Assembly: GCF_041624475.1 (NCBI RefSeq)
Contig: NZ_JBFJUX010000005.1
Coordinates: forward strand, 62,001 to 126,000
Direction of reading: 5' to 3'
From: Litorivivens sp041624475
Lineage (GTDB): Bacteria > Pseudomonadota > Gammaproteobacteria > Pseudomonadales > Spongiibacteraceae
Length of the DNA stretch: 64,000 bases
Shown here: in pieces, positions 1-8,670 of the stretch
Position numbering within the stretch: position 1 is the first letter of the stretch
Layout: each line of letters begins with the position of its first letter
Translations under genes and position numbers: made by a program
Notes under the pieces: generated by a model
Told to the model about the DNA's origin: nothing
Databases searched by the model: none
The model's input: only the letters and a program-made list of their open reading frames with translations

Positions 1-690
1 GACCAGGACTACGTTCGCCGCCTGGAGTACGCCCACAAAGACGAATTTGGCCGTCTGATCCACTTCTTCAATCGCCTGCTGGACATGGTCGATAGACACA
101 CATCTGAGCTCGAAACCCTGTCGTTGACTGACCCGCTGACCGATCTGAACAACCGTCGGGCCTTCGATATTCAGTCGCAGCGCTTCTGGCCACTGGCGGA
201 ACGGGCCGAGACACGGGTAGCCCTGCTGGCCTTCGATATCGACCATTTCAAGAGCTATAACGATACCTACGGTCATCCGGCGGGCGACAAGGTCATACAG
301 GCCTTTGCCGGCGTGTTGGCCGGCATCTTCAAGCGGGCCAGTGATGTGGTTGCCCGGGTGGGCGGCGAGGAATTTCTGGTCTTGACCCAGGACTCTCCCC
401 GGGGCGCGTGCCAGGTACTGGCCCACCGGGCTCTGCAGGAGCTGCGCGATTTGCGCATTGAACACGAAGGTAACCCATCGCAAGGCGTGGTCACTGCAAG
501 TGCAGGTATCTTTCACTGCGTGCCCGATGCCAACCTCACGCTGGAGATGGCACTCAACCGGGTTGACGAGGTCCTTTATGAGGCCAAGCAGACGGGACGC
601 AACCGGGCCATGCACAGCGACGCACTGGTAGACGGGGTCAGTCCGGTTGTGTCAGCCGAGGTGATTAAGCTACCTGGCGGCAAGCACTAG
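1..690 (+). CDS. HAMP-GGDEF diguanylate cyclase, C-terminal part (5' end outside window)
   Basis: The reading frame is open from base 1, so the true start lies upstream. The first 30 visible residues (DEFGRLIHFFNRLLDMV) look like the second helix of a HAMP linker, which suggests a membrane sensor. A GGDEF domain follows, with the substrate region IDHFKSYNDTYGH, an intact GGEEF active site, and RASD five residues before it, which fits the RxxD product-inhibition I-site. The family condenses two GTP into cyclic di-GMP. About 30 residues follow the domain. The gene converges on the next one with a four-base gap. The sensed signal cannot be told because the N-terminal part is missing. Confidence 0.9.
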   Translation, partial: DQDYVRRLEYAHKDEFGRLIHFFNRLLDMVDRHTSELETLSLTDPLTDLNNRRAFDIQSQRFWPLAERAETRVALLAFDIDHFKSYNDTYGHPAGDKVIQAFAGVLAGIFKRASDVVARVGGEEFLVLTQDSPRGACQVLAHRALQELRDLRIEHEGNPSQGVVTASAGIFHCVPDANLTLEMALNRVDEVLYEAKQTGRNRAMHSDALVDGVSPVVSAEVIKLPGGKH

Positions 691-694
691 GACC

Positions 695-877
695 TCAGTA
701 AACACCTGAGGTGCGCGCCAGGAAAATACTGAACGCACTGAACACAGTGACTACCGTAATCAGCATGATAATCATGCGCATCGGTTTGAAGGGTTTACGC
801 GGTGTGACGTTGTAGCCGGTCTTCAGGTACTCGTCCACGCGTTTCTGGTCTTCGGGGTAGAGCTTTCGTTCAGACAT
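695..877 (-). CDS. DUF3094 family small membrane protein
   Basis: This is a 60-residue protein starting MSERKLYPEDQKRVDEYL. It has a hydrophilic N-terminal half and one predicted transmembrane helix (about residues 38-56, IIMLITVVTVFSAFSIFLA). It resembles the short DUF3094 proteins of Pseudomonas and relatives, whose function is unknown. The frame stays open for 27 more codons upstream, but the ATG at 877 gives the usual family length and N-terminus. It is separated from the upstream acyl-CoA dehydrogenase by 106 bases that carry overlapping inverted repeats, so its transcription may depend on that structure. Confidence 0.8.
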   Translation of the reverse strand: MSERKLYPEDQKRVDEYLKTGYNVTPRKPFKPMRMIIMLITVVTVFSAFSIFLARTSGVY

Positions 878-924
878 AGCGAATGACTTCAGCCAGGGCA
901 AAAGCCCATTATCCCACTCGACGC

Positions 925-973
925 CTGCAAGTCCAAGCCTTGCACTTGCAGGACTCACAGCCCCGCAAGTGCA
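925..973 (-). repeat. Overlapping inverted repeats (mutually exclusive hairpins)
   Basis: Three arms share the core GCAAGTGCA or its complement. Arm 925-933 (CCTGCAAGT) is perfectly complementary to 945-953. The sequence 942-950 (TGCACTTGC) is perfectly complementary to 965-973. The middle arm can pair with only one partner at a time. The element lies between the acyl-CoA dehydrogenase stop and the DUF3094 start, both on the minus strand. No T-run follows, so it is not a standard terminator. Confidence 0.6.
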
Positions 974-983
974 GTCACAAAGC

Positions 984-2753
984 TTAGAACGCGTCTTCCG
1001 GCAGAGCCATCAACACGTCGCTACCCGCGCGCACGGAGGCTGCCATCGCATCCAGCTGCGGCAGCAGGCGAGTCATATAGAATCGCGCCGTATGCAGCTT
1101 CGATGTGTAGAAGGCATCGTCTCCGGCCTGCAGCGCAGCTTCCGCCATCCGCGCCCACATATAGGCGTAAATGGTGTAGCCCGCCGCGTTGAGATATTCA
1201 ACCGAGGCGGCGCCGACGGCGTGAGGATCATTTTTAGCGGCGCTCAAAACGTCCTGGGTCAGGGCCTCAAGCGTATCGACGGCTGACAGCAGCGGCGCCG
1301 TAAACTCGTCCATCCCCGCGGTTTTTGCACTGGCAGCGTAATCGCGCATCTGCTGGATCAACACAGCCATGTTCTGGCCACCGTTGGCCGCAACCTTGCG
1401 CCCCATCAGGTCAAGAGCCTGAATACCGTTGGTACCTTCGTAGATCTGGGCAATACGCACGTCGCGCACATACTGCTCCATACCCCACTCGCGCACATAA
1501 CCGTGACCGCCGAAGCACTGCTGTCCCAGTACCGTACATTCCAGACCCTTGTCGGTGAGGAAGGCTTTTGCAATCGGGGTCAGCAATTCCACCAGGCCTG
1601 CGGCGCGGGCTTTTTCTTCGCCTTCACCAAACTTGGAGGTATCGAGCTGCTGGCCGACAAAAACGGCGAAGGCGCGACCCGCTTCCACGTAGGCTTTCTG
1701 CGTGAGCAGCATGCGACGCACATCGGGGTGAACGATAATCGGATCGGCTGGGCCATCGGCATTCTGCGGGCCAGCTGGTGAGCGACTCTGCAGACGCTCA
1801 CGGGCATAGTCCAGGGCGCCGTTATAAGACGCCGCCGCAAGACCCAGGCCCTGCACACCCACTGACAGACGTTCGTAGTTCATCATGGTGAACATGGCCG
1901 CCAAGCCGCGGTTCACTTCACCGACCAGATACCCCTTTGCGCCATCAAAGTTAAGCACACAGGTGGCCGAGGCATGAATGCCCATCTTGTGCTCGACGCT
2001 GCCACAGCTGACGCCATTGCGCTCGCCAAGGCTGCCGTCGTCATTGACGTGATATTTCGGCACCAGAAACAGGGAGATACCTTTAGAGCCAGCCGGTGCA
2101 TCCGGCAATTTCGCCAGCACCAGGTGGATAATGTTTTCGGTCAGGTCGTGCTCACCACCGGTAATGAAGATCTTGTTACCGGTGATGCTGTAGCTGCCGT
2201 CCGCCTGCGGTTCGGCCTTGGTGCGAATCATGCCAAGATCGGTACCCGCGTGGGCCTCGGTCAGACACATGCTGCCCGCCCATTTGCCGGAGTACATATT
2301 GGGCAGGTATTTCTGTTTCAGCTCCTCGCTGGCGTGATTGGCCATGGCAAGTGCCGCGCCGGAAGTCAGCGAAAGATAGAGGCCGAGAGCGATGTTCGAG
2401 CCATAGCTCATTTCCTCGAACATCAGCACCAGCATTTTGGGGATAACCTGGCCGCCGTACTCGGGGTCGCCCGCAAGCGCGCCCCAGCCGCCTTCAGCCA
2501 GTTCCTTGAAGGCTTCCGGATAGCCTTTCGGGGTTGTGACAACCGTGTCGTTCCAGCTTACGCCTTCTTCGTCGCCGCTGCGGTTGAGCGGCGAGAGCAG
2601 GGTCTCGCTGATTTTCGCCGCTTCGTCGAGAATGGCATCGGCCAGCTCCCGGTTGACTTCATCCAGGCCCAGCTTGGCCCAGATGGATTCAGCGTTGAAA
2701 ACTTCATGCAATATAAATTGCATGTCTCGTACAGGAGCTTTGTAATCCGGCAC
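984..2753 (-). CDS. Acyl-CoA dehydrogenase, FadE-like (paralogue 1)
   Basis: This 589-residue FAD enzyme of the long acyl-CoA dehydrogenase type would oxidise acyl-CoA to trans-2-enoyl-CoA in fatty acid breakdown. It shows a short N-terminal extension (YKAPVRDMQFIL), the FAD/substrate loop CLTEAHAGTD (residues 163-172), GNKIFITGGEHD, and the catalytic-base region IYEGTNGIQALDL, with the likely catalytic Glu at 439. An extra C-terminal helical domain of about 120 residues follows. The start is GTG at 2753, preceded by a strong GGAGGA site. It lies 22 bases after a close paralogue, probably in one operon. The pair resembles P. aeruginosa PA0506-PA0508. Chain-length preference is not visible. 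Confidence 0.93.
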   Translation of the reverse strand: MPDYKAPVRDMQFILHEVFNAESIWAKLGLDEVNRELADAILDEAAKISETLLSPLNRSGDEEGVSWNDTVVTTPKGYPEAFKELAEGGWGALAGDPEYGGQVIPKMLVLMFEEMSYGSNIALGLYLSLTSGAALAMANHASEELKQKYLPNMYSGKWAGSMCLTEAHAGTDLGMIRTKAEPQADGSYSITGNKIFITGGEHDLTENIIHLVLAKLPDAPAGSKGISLFLVPKYHVNDDGSLGERNGVSCGSVEHKMGIHASATCVLNFDGAKGYLVGEVNRGLAAMFTMMNYERLSVGVQGLGLAAASYNGALDYARERLQSRSPAGPQNADGPADPIIVHPDVRRMLLTQKAYVEAGRAFAVFVGQQLDTSKFGEGEEKARAAGLVELLTPIAKAFLTDKGLECTVLGQQCFGGHGYVREWGMEQYVRDVRIAQIYEGTNGIQALDLMGRKVAANGGQNMAVLIQQMRDYAASAKTAGMDEFTAPLLSAVDTLEALTQDVLSAAKNDPHAVGAASVEYLNAAGYTIYAYMWARMAEAALQAGDDAFYTSKLHTARFYMTRLLPQLDAMAASVRAGSDVLMALPEDAF

Positions 2754-2775
2754 GGTTGTCCTCCGTTGGAATTAA

Positions 2776-4563
2776 TTAAAAGGCAAACTCGTCTACATCC
2801 ATCGCCATCAGGTTGTCCGCGCCGCTGAGCATGCTCAGCTTGTGGCTCTCGGTACGCGGCAACAGGCGCTGGAAGTAGAATTTCGCTGTTTTCAGTTTGG
2901 ACGCCAAAAAGGTATCGCCCTCACTGCCCCCAAGCGCGAGTTCGGCCATCTGCGCCCACATGTAGGCGAGCGCAATGTAGCCAGAGTACATCAGATAATC
3001 AACTGAGGCAGCGCCGACTTCGTCAGGATTCTGCATGGCTTTCTCACCGATTTGCATGGTGATTTCGCCCCACTCCTTGTTCAAAGCAGCCAGCGGCTCA
3101 ACAAACTCGGCCATGGCCGGGTTGTCTTTCTGCGACTCACAGTACTTGTGAATGACCTTGGTCAGCTGCATCAGCGACTGACCACCGGTACCCATGATCT
3201 TGCGACCCAGCAGGTCGAGAGCCTGAATGCCTGTGGTGCCTTCGTACAAGGTGGAGATACGCAGATCACGGACAATCTGCTCCATGCCCCACTCACCGAT
3301 ATAACCGTGGCCACCGTAGATCTGCATGCCGTAGTTGGCAACTTCCAGACCGGTCTCGGTCACAAAGGCTTTGGCGATTGGCGTCAGCAGGTGCAACAGG
3401 TCGTCAGCTTCCTTGCGCTCTTCTTCAGAAGCGCCACAGTTGGCCTTGTCCACCACCATCAGAATCCAGTACAGGAAAGCACGGCTGCCTTCGGTAAAGG
3501 CTTTCTGGGTCAGCAGCATGCGACGCACATCGGGGTGAACGATGATTGGGTCCGCAGCACCATCCGGGTTTTTCGGGCCGGACAGAGAACGCATTTGCAG
3601 GCGCTCGCGAGCGTATTCAAGACCACCCTGATAAGACAGCTGACCGAGACACAAGCCCTGCATGGCAGTACCCATACGAGCGGTGTTCATCATCACAAAC
3701 ATGTAGGTGAGGCCCTTGTTCTCCTCACCGATCATGTAGCCGGTCGCGCCGTCAAAGTTGAGTACCGCCGTGGCCGAACCCTTGATACCCATTTTGTGCT
3801 CGATAGAGCCACAGGTAACGCCGTTGCGATCGCCCAGAGACGAATCTTCATGGGCGATGAACTTGGGCACCAGAAACAGGGAGATACCTTTGGTGCCTTC
3901 CGGTGCACCCTCGGTACGGGCCAGCACCAGGTGAACGATATTCTCCGCCATGTCGTGCTCGCCGGAGGAGATAAAAATTTTGGTACCAGTGATGGCATAG
4001 GTGCCATCGCCATTGTCTTTGGCCTTGGTACGAGACAGGCCGACGTCAGAACCGGCGTGGGGCTCGGTCAGACACATGGTGCCGGTCCAGGTACCGTCTA
4101 CCATTTTCGGCAGGTAGCGGGTCTGCTGCATTTCATTGCCGTACTCTTCCAGCACGCGCGCCGCAGAGCTGGACAGGCCAGGGTACATGCTCCAGGACCA
4201 GTTGGCGCCGCCCATCATGTCGGACAGCAACAGGCCCACAGACGGGGGCAGCCCCTGACCGCCAAACTCGGCGCGGGCACTGACGCTGGTCCAGCCGGAT
4301 TCGCAGTATTGCTGGTAAGCTTCCTTGAAGCCTTCCGGCGTAGTGACGCCGTCTTCACTCCAGGTACAACCCTGCTGGTCACCGATCTGGTTCAGCGGCG
4401 CAATCACTTCCTCAGCAAACTTTGCACCTTCGTTCAGAATGGCGTCCAGCAAATCAGGAGTCACTTCCTCGCGATCAGTCAGCGTGGGGTAGTGCTGATC
4501 CACTTTCAGCAGATCATTCAGCACAAAATGCATATCGCGTAACGGAGCTTTGTATAAGGGCAT
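2776..4563 (-). CDS. Acyl-CoA dehydrogenase, FadE-like (paralogue 2)
   Basis: This 595-residue protein is clearly paralogous to its downstream neighbour: YKAPLRDMHFVL near the N-terminus, CLTEPHAGSD, GTKIFISSGEHD, and the catalytic-base segment LYEGTTGIQALDL. It carries the same C-terminal helical extension. The ATG at 4563 is chosen because GAGGTAAG lies just upstream and the sequence from MPLYKAP aligns with the paralogue; thirteen further in-frame codons upstream are not needed. The expected reaction is the first, FAD-dependent step of beta-oxidation. A 34-base palindrome and a candidate promoter precede it, suggesting regulated transcription of the two-gene unit. Confidence 0.93.
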   Translation of the reverse strand: MPLYKAPLRDMHFVLNDLLKVDQHYPTLTDREEVTPDLLDAILNEGAKFAEEVIAPLNQIGDQQGCTWSEDGVTTPEGFKEAYQQYCESGWTSVSARAEFGGQGLPPSVGLLLSDMMGGANWSWSMYPGLSSSAARVLEEYGNEMQQTRYLPKMVDGTWTGTMCLTEPHAGSDVGLSRTKAKDNGDGTYAITGTKIFISSGEHDMAENIVHLVLARTEGAPEGTKGISLFLVPKFIAHEDSSLGDRNGVTCGSIEHKMGIKGSATAVLNFDGATGYMIGEENKGLTYMFVMMNTARMGTAMQGLCLGQLSYQGGLEYARERLQMRSLSGPKNPDGAADPIIVHPDVRRMLLTQKAFTEGSRAFLYWILMVVDKANCGASEEERKEADDLLHLLTPIAKAFVTETGLEVANYGMQIYGGHGYIGEWGMEQIVRDLRISTLYEGTTGIQALDLLGRKIMGTGGQSLMQLTKVIHKYCESQKDNPAMAEFVEPLAALNKEWGEITMQIGEKAMQNPDEVGAASVDYLMYSGYIALAYMWAQMAELALGGSEGDTFLASKLKTAKFYFQRLLPRTESHKLSMLSGADNLMAMDVDEFAF

Positions 4564-4623
4564 GGCTCTTACCTCAATATTCGTGGCAGGAGAACAACTC
4601 AACCGCCAATGTTGACGGCGAGT

Positions 4624-4653
4624 ATATTAGGCAAATCGCTTGCTGCATTGCAA
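4624..4653 (-). promoter_or_regulatory. Candidate sigma70 promoter for the fadE pair
   Basis: On the minus strand, TTGCAA (4648-4653) and TAATAT (4624-4629) are separated by 18 bases. Each matches four of six consensus bases. The spacer lies inside a large palindrome, which would let a bound repressor block polymerase. Confidence 0.4.
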
Positions 4654-4663
4654 GAGATTTGCC
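4630..4663 (-). repeat. 34-base near-perfect palindrome, candidate operator
   Basis: GGCAAATC-x-CTTGC, a six-base centre, then GCAAG-x-GATTTGCC: the arms are complementary at 13 of 14 positions. It lies about 65 bases upstream of the fadE start and overlaps the predicted promoter. No T-run follows, so an operator or an mRNA hairpin is likelier than a terminator. The binding protein is unknown. Confidence 0.6.
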
Positions 4664-4724
4664 GTCAAATTCACCTGATTGAAGTGTTACGCCTTGATTT
4701 TCAATGTGTTACGAATATACGCAA

Positions 4725-6362
4725 TTACTCGTACACGTGCGGATTGGCGCGATTTATCAACAAATCAAGGTTCAATCCAGCCGGCAAAGCGCCGAAATGA
4801 TGGCTGGGGGACTGACATCGCCCCGCCAGAAAGGCTTCGGCAATCGCCGGATTGGGCCCGCGCAGTAGCAGCGAGCCCTGCAGGCTCAGACCAAGCAGCT
4901 CCGCCAGTCGCCGGGCCGAGGCCTCATCCGCCGCCGACAGTTCGTGTTTGAGATTGTCCACCACCGCGTCCTGACGCGGATCAAGATTGGCAGTTGTCAG
5001 CAGTTCCGCCATCCAGGCATCCACCACCTCAGGGCTGCGCTGCATGGCGCGGCGCACATCCAACGCCTGGATGTTACCTGAGCCTTCCCAGATGGCGTTG
5101 ATCGGCGCCTCGCGATAAAGACGCGGCATGATGCAGTTTTCCATCACCCCATTGCCGCCGATGCATTCCATGGCTTCGTAGGCATGCTGGGCCGTGCGTT
5201 TGCAGATCCAGTATTTGCCCACCGCTGTGCCCAGACGCAGTAGCAACTGATCCTGTTCGCTGCCGCGGTCCAGCGCTTGCGCCATGCGAAAGGTCATCGC
5301 CAGTGAGCCTTCGACCTCCAGCTGAAGATCCGCCAGCACATTGCGCATGATGGGCTGATCGATCAGGCGCTTGCCAAAGGCCTCGCGCTGACTGGCATGG
5401 TGGGCAGCCTGCACCACCGCCTGACGCTGCCCGGCGCTGGAGCCGATCATGCAGTCAAAGCGAGTCATCGCCACCATCTGAATAATGGCCGGCACGCCGC
5501 GTCCGATGTCACCCACCAGCCAGCCGAGGGCGCCGCGGAATTCAACTTCCGACGAGGCATTGGCGACATTGCCCATTTTGTCTTTGAGTCGCTGAATTTC
5601 CAGCGGGTTTTTGTGGCCTTCCGGATGCCAGCGCGGCACCAGAAAACAGCTGATCCCTTTGTCTGTTTGCGCCAGCACCAGAAAGGCATCGCACATCGGT
5701 GCCGACAGAAACCATTTGTGCCCTACCAGTGAATAGGCAGTAGCGCCCTCCACCTCGCCTAGAAGGGTTGCCTGCGTGGTATTGGCCCGCACATCGGAGC
5801 CGCCCTGTTTTTCAGTCATGCCCATGCCAATGGTCAGGGCCGACTTCTCGCTGTAGTGCACATTGCGCGGGTCATAGGCCTTTGCCAGCACCTTGGGCAA
5901 AAACTGTTCTGCGAGCACGGGGTTGAGCTTGAGGGTTGGCACCGAGGCGAAAGTCATCGTCACCGGGCAACCGTGGGCCGCTTCCACCTGAGCATGCAGG
6001 TAGTACTTCGCCGCGCGCTCAGTGTGACTGCCATCGGTCCAGGGGTCGCTGTGCAGCCCGGCCTGATAGGCCTGCTCCATCAAGGCATGGTAACTGGGGT
6101 GGAATTCAATCAGATCCAGTCGGTGACCAAAGCGGTCGTGGGTATGCAGCACCGGCTTGTGCGCGTTGGCCTGAAAACCCAGTTCGATAAACTCGGGCAG
6201 ACCGCACAGGGCGCCATAGTCGACCAGCGACTCTTCCGAAGCAGGTGATTGCGCCTGAACCGCCTCGCGCAAGGCCTGATCACCGAGATAGAGATTGTGG
6301 TTTTCCAGCGGCGTGGACTGGTTATGGACTTCGTGGGTGGGCTGGGTAGCGTCGATACTCAT
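4725..6362 (-). CDS. AidB-like acyl-CoA dehydrogenase family protein
   Basis: This 545-residue protein has the AidB-type layout: a long N-terminal region (TPLENHNLYLGDQALREA), the acyl-CoA dehydrogenase core with GMGMTEKQGGSDVRANTT and LVGHKWFLSAPMCDAFLVLA, and IWEGSGNIQALDVRRAM near the C-terminal end. E. coli AidB is induced in the adaptive response to alkylating agents, binds DNA and has isovaleryl-CoA dehydrogenase activity; whether this copy protects DNA or degrades acyl-CoA cannot be told. It is the third acyl-CoA dehydrogenase in a row, 161 bases upstream of the fadE pair. A small palindrome occurs just upstream of its start. Confidence 0.88.
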   Translation of the reverse strand: MSIDATQPTHEVHNQSTPLENHNLYLGDQALREAVQAQSPASEESLVDYGALCGLPEFIELGFQANAHKPVLHTHDRFGHRLDLIEFHPSYHALMEQAYQAGLHSDPWTDGSHTERAAKYYLHAQVEAAHGCPVTMTFASVPTLKLNPVLAEQFLPKVLAKAYDPRNVHYSEKSALTIGMGMTEKQGGSDVRANTTQATLLGEVEGATAYSLVGHKWFLSAPMCDAFLVLAQTDKGISCFLVPRWHPEGHKNPLEIQRLKDKMGNVANASSEVEFRGALGWLVGDIGRGVPAIIQMVAMTRFDCMIGSSAGQRQAVVQAAHHASQREAFGKRLIDQPIMRNVLADLQLEVEGSLAMTFRMAQALDRGSEQDQLLLRLGTAVGKYWICKRTAQHAYEAMECIGGNGVMENCIMPRLYREAPINAIWEGSGNIQALDVRRAMQRSPEVVDAWMAELLTTANLDPRQDAVVDNLKHELSAADEASARRLAELLGLSLQGSLLLRGPNPAIAEAFLAGRCQSPSHHFGALPAGLNLDLLINRANPHVYE

Positions 6363-6385
6363 GGCCGCTCCTGAATGATGCTTTG

Positions 6386-6400
6386 CTGCAAAATATGCAG
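6386..6400 (-). promoter_or_regulatory. Small inverted repeat upstream of aidB-like gene
   Basis: CTGCA-AAATA-TGCAG lies 24 bases upstream of the start codon. The size and position fit an operator, but the 15-base dyad is short and could be chance. On the minus strand TTTACC-17-TTTACT just upstream of it could be a weak promoter. Confidence 0.25.
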
Positions 6401-6451
6401 AGTAAACATTGCCTGCGGCGCAAGGTAAAGCCCTACGCTTAAAATGCCTCT

Positions 6452-7129
6452 TTAAAGCAGATCGATCTGTAGGTGCGCGGCCACCTTTTCCGGAGAACAG
6501 TCGGCGAGACCGGGCACCACACCCAGGCAGGGCGCGGGCAACAACTGCCTGAGGGTTTCGACGTTTTCATCGAAACAGGACATCCCCTTCTCCACGGTAT
6601 TGGCCACCCAACCGGCCAGTGGCAGACCGTCGCGACGAATCGCTTCTGCCGTCAGCAGAGCATGGTTAAGGCAGCCCAGTTTCATGCCGACCACCATAAT
6701 GACGGGCAATTGCAGCTCCACGGCAAGGCCAGCCAGCGTTTCGCGACCGCTGAGGGGGACCCGCCAACCGCCGGCGCCTTCCACCAAGGCCAGATCACTG
6801 GGCGTCATCAGACTGCCCCGGCAATACCCGACCAACTGCGATACGGTAAGCCGCCTGCCCGCCTGCTGGGCCGCAATATGAGGGGCAATGGGTGGCTCGA
6901 ACAGAACCGGGTTAACCTGTTCGTAGCTGAGTTGAACGCTGGCACTTTGCATAAGCGCGATAGCATCATCATTGCGCGGGCCATCCTCGCTCGGCTCTGC
7001 GCCAGCCGCCACAGGCTTAAGGGCAAGGGTGCGCCAGCCCCGCTGATTACCCGCTTCAAGCAAACCGCAGGCAATTGTGGTTTTGCCGATTTCGGTATCG
7101 GTTCCGGCGACGAAAAACTTCTTACCCAT
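6452..7129 (-). CDS. bioD: Dethiobiotin synthetase BioD
   Basis: This 225-residue enzyme catalyses the penultimate step of biotin synthesis: ATP-dependent ureido ring closure of 7,8-diaminopelargonic acid with CO2. The N-terminus reads MGKKFFVAGTDTEIGKTT, a typical BioD P-loop. LALVEGAGGWRVPLS is the second family motif. The ATG at 7129 places the P-loop right at the N-terminus as in other BioD proteins; upstream in-frame codons would run into the end of bioHC. It is the last gene of the bioB-bioF-bioHC-bioD run, 17 bases after the fusion gene. Confidence 0.95.
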   Translation of the reverse strand: MGKKFFVAGTDTEIGKTTIACGLLEAGNQRGWRTLALKPVAAGAEPSEDGPRNDDAIALMQSASVQLSYEQVNPVLFEPPIAPHIAAQQAGRRLTVSQLVGYCRGSLMTPSDLALVEGAGGWRVPLSGRETLAGLAVELQLPVIMVVGMKLGCLNHALLTAEAIRRDGLPLAGWVANTVEKGMSCFDENVETLRQLLPAPCLGVVPGLADCSPEKVAAHLQIDLL

Positions 7130-7146
7130 TGAGACTCTACCTTCTT

Positions 7147-8670
7147 CTACGCCAGCGGCTTGGTCAGCGTCAGATACCACACCTGATAAGTTGCTGGCAG
7201 TAATCCATTGGCTTGACGATAGCTTTCATAGGCGGCGATAAAACGCCGTAGCGCCTGTTTACCCATCATCCCCCGGTCGCGGTTGACGTTGTGGGCACCG
7301 AGGCGCTTCAGCTCGGCCATCAATTCACGCAGGGTGTCGTATTCCAGCACCTCACCGACTTCCTGCCATTCGACCAGCTGCAAGCCACTGCGGGTGATGC
7401 CATCCTCAAGATCAGCGCGCGGCAGAAAGCGGTTTACATGGGTCGCGTCGTCGGCCGCACGCCCGGCCTCGCGCAACTCAAAAAGCGTTTCCGGCCCCAG
7501 GGTACTGACCAAGAATTTGCCACCGGGTTTAAGCACCCGATAGGCCTCGGCAAACACCGCCGCGATATTCTCGCACCACTGCACCGCCAGCGAGGAAAAC
7601 ACCAAGTCCATGCTGTCGTCCGCCAGCGGCAGATCCTCGGCGTCTGCGCACACCCAGTGCTCGGCCTGCCGATCTGCTTGTGAACGGGCATAAGCCAGCA
7701 TCCCTTCCGCCAGGTCCATCGCCACAACCGATTGTGTGACAGCATTCAGTGCCGGCAGACTGTAGCCGGTGCCGGAACCCAGATCGAGGGCTCGCCCACT
7801 GTCAGGCGGCAAGCGCGTCGCCAGCTGATCGGCAACCCGACGCTGCAGGTCAGCCACCGAATCGTAGCTGTTGGCCGCCCTGCTGAAGGACTCCGCCACC
7901 TGGCGCTTGTTCAGGTAATGCGTAATTTCGCTGCTTTCTGCGCCATGGCGCTGACAAAAATCCAGCACGGTCTGCCAGAAATCCGCCGGTTCCGTGACGA
8001 AGGGCAGATGACCACTATGTTTAAACTCGCAGATCTCGACCGACGAACTGAGACGGGAAACAGCCTGTGCGGTGCCTCTGGGAACCAGCGCATCGTCGGC
8101 GCCGAACAAGGCCAACATCGGAACATCCAACGCCGCAATGCAATCGCGATTATCCAGCTCCGATAGCCAGCCGAGCAGTTGCAACTGGAGCTCCGCCTCA
8201 CCGGGCACGCTCGGTGTCAGCGCACCCTGCAAGGCATCAAAGCGACGAAGACCGCGCTTGGGATTGCTGGCAAAGCGCTCGACAAAATCTTCATAGGTGG
8301 CCACCGGCATCGCATCCCGCCAGTCCTCGCGCTGAACAAAGCTGGCGTTGGCGGCTGCCGTAATCAGCGCGGATACTCGCTCGGGAAACTGCGCAGCAAT
8401 GCGCGCAGCAATCATACCGCCCAAGGACCAGCCCAAGTAAATCGCCCGCGCCGGCGTATGAGCCATGATATCTGCAATAAACTCATCCACCGAGGAAACG
8501 CGATGGGACTGACTGCGCCCGTGCCCCGGCAGATCAATCAGCGTTACGTTGAAATACTTGCGCAGCTGCGGCAGAGCGCTGCGCCAGCAATCGCTGCTGG
8601 CGCCCCAGCCGTGCAGCAGCACCAGCTCCGCATTCCCCTGTCTGGCTGGCAGGCGCTCCCGGTACAGCAT
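7147..8670 (-). CDS. BioH-BioC fusion: pimeloyl-ACP methyl ester esterase and malonyl-ACP O-methyltransferase
   Basis: Two biotin enzymes are joined in one 507-residue chain. Residues 1-245 are an alpha/beta hydrolase like BioH: LLHGWGASSDCW, nucleophile Ser82 in GWSLGG, probable Asp193 (LFGADDALVPR) and His221 (SGHLPF). From about residue 253 (NKRQVAESFSRAANSYD) a BioC methyltransferase follows, with SAM motif ALDLGSGTGY. BioC methylates malonyl-ACP to start pimelate synthesis; BioH removes the methyl group at the end. The ATG at 8670 overlaps the bioF stop (TGATG), pointing to translational coupling. Such fusions are known in some gammaproteobacteria, while Pseudomonas has two genes. Confidence 0.93.
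   Translation of the reverse strand: MLYRERLPARQGNAELVLLHGWGASSDCWRSALPQLRKYFNVTLIDLPGHGRSQSHRVSSVDEFIADIMAHTPARAIYLGWSLGGMIAARIAAQFPERVSALITAAANASFVQREDWRDAMPVATYEDFVERFASNPKRGLRRFDALQGALTPSVPGEAELQLQLLGWLSELDNRDCIAALDVPMLALFGADDALVPRGTAQAVSRLSSSVEICEFKHSGHLPFVTEPADFWQTVLDFCQRHGAESSEITHYLNKRQVAESFSRAANSYDSVADLQRRVADQLATRLPPDSGRALDLGSGTGYSLPALNAVTQSVVAMDLAEGMLAYARSQADRQAEHWVCADAEDLPLADDSMDLVFSSLAVQWCENIAAVFAEAYRVLKPGGKFLVSTLGPETLFELREAGRAADDATHVNRFLPRADLEDGITRSGLQLVEWQEVGEVLEYDTLRELMAELKRLGAHNVNRDRGMMGKQALRRFIAAYESYRQANGLLPATYQVWYLTLTKPLA

Noticed and set aside
3052..4542. 496-codon open frame opposite the second acyl-CoA dehydrogenase
   Set aside because: It mirrors the real gene on the minus strand and shows no family motif.
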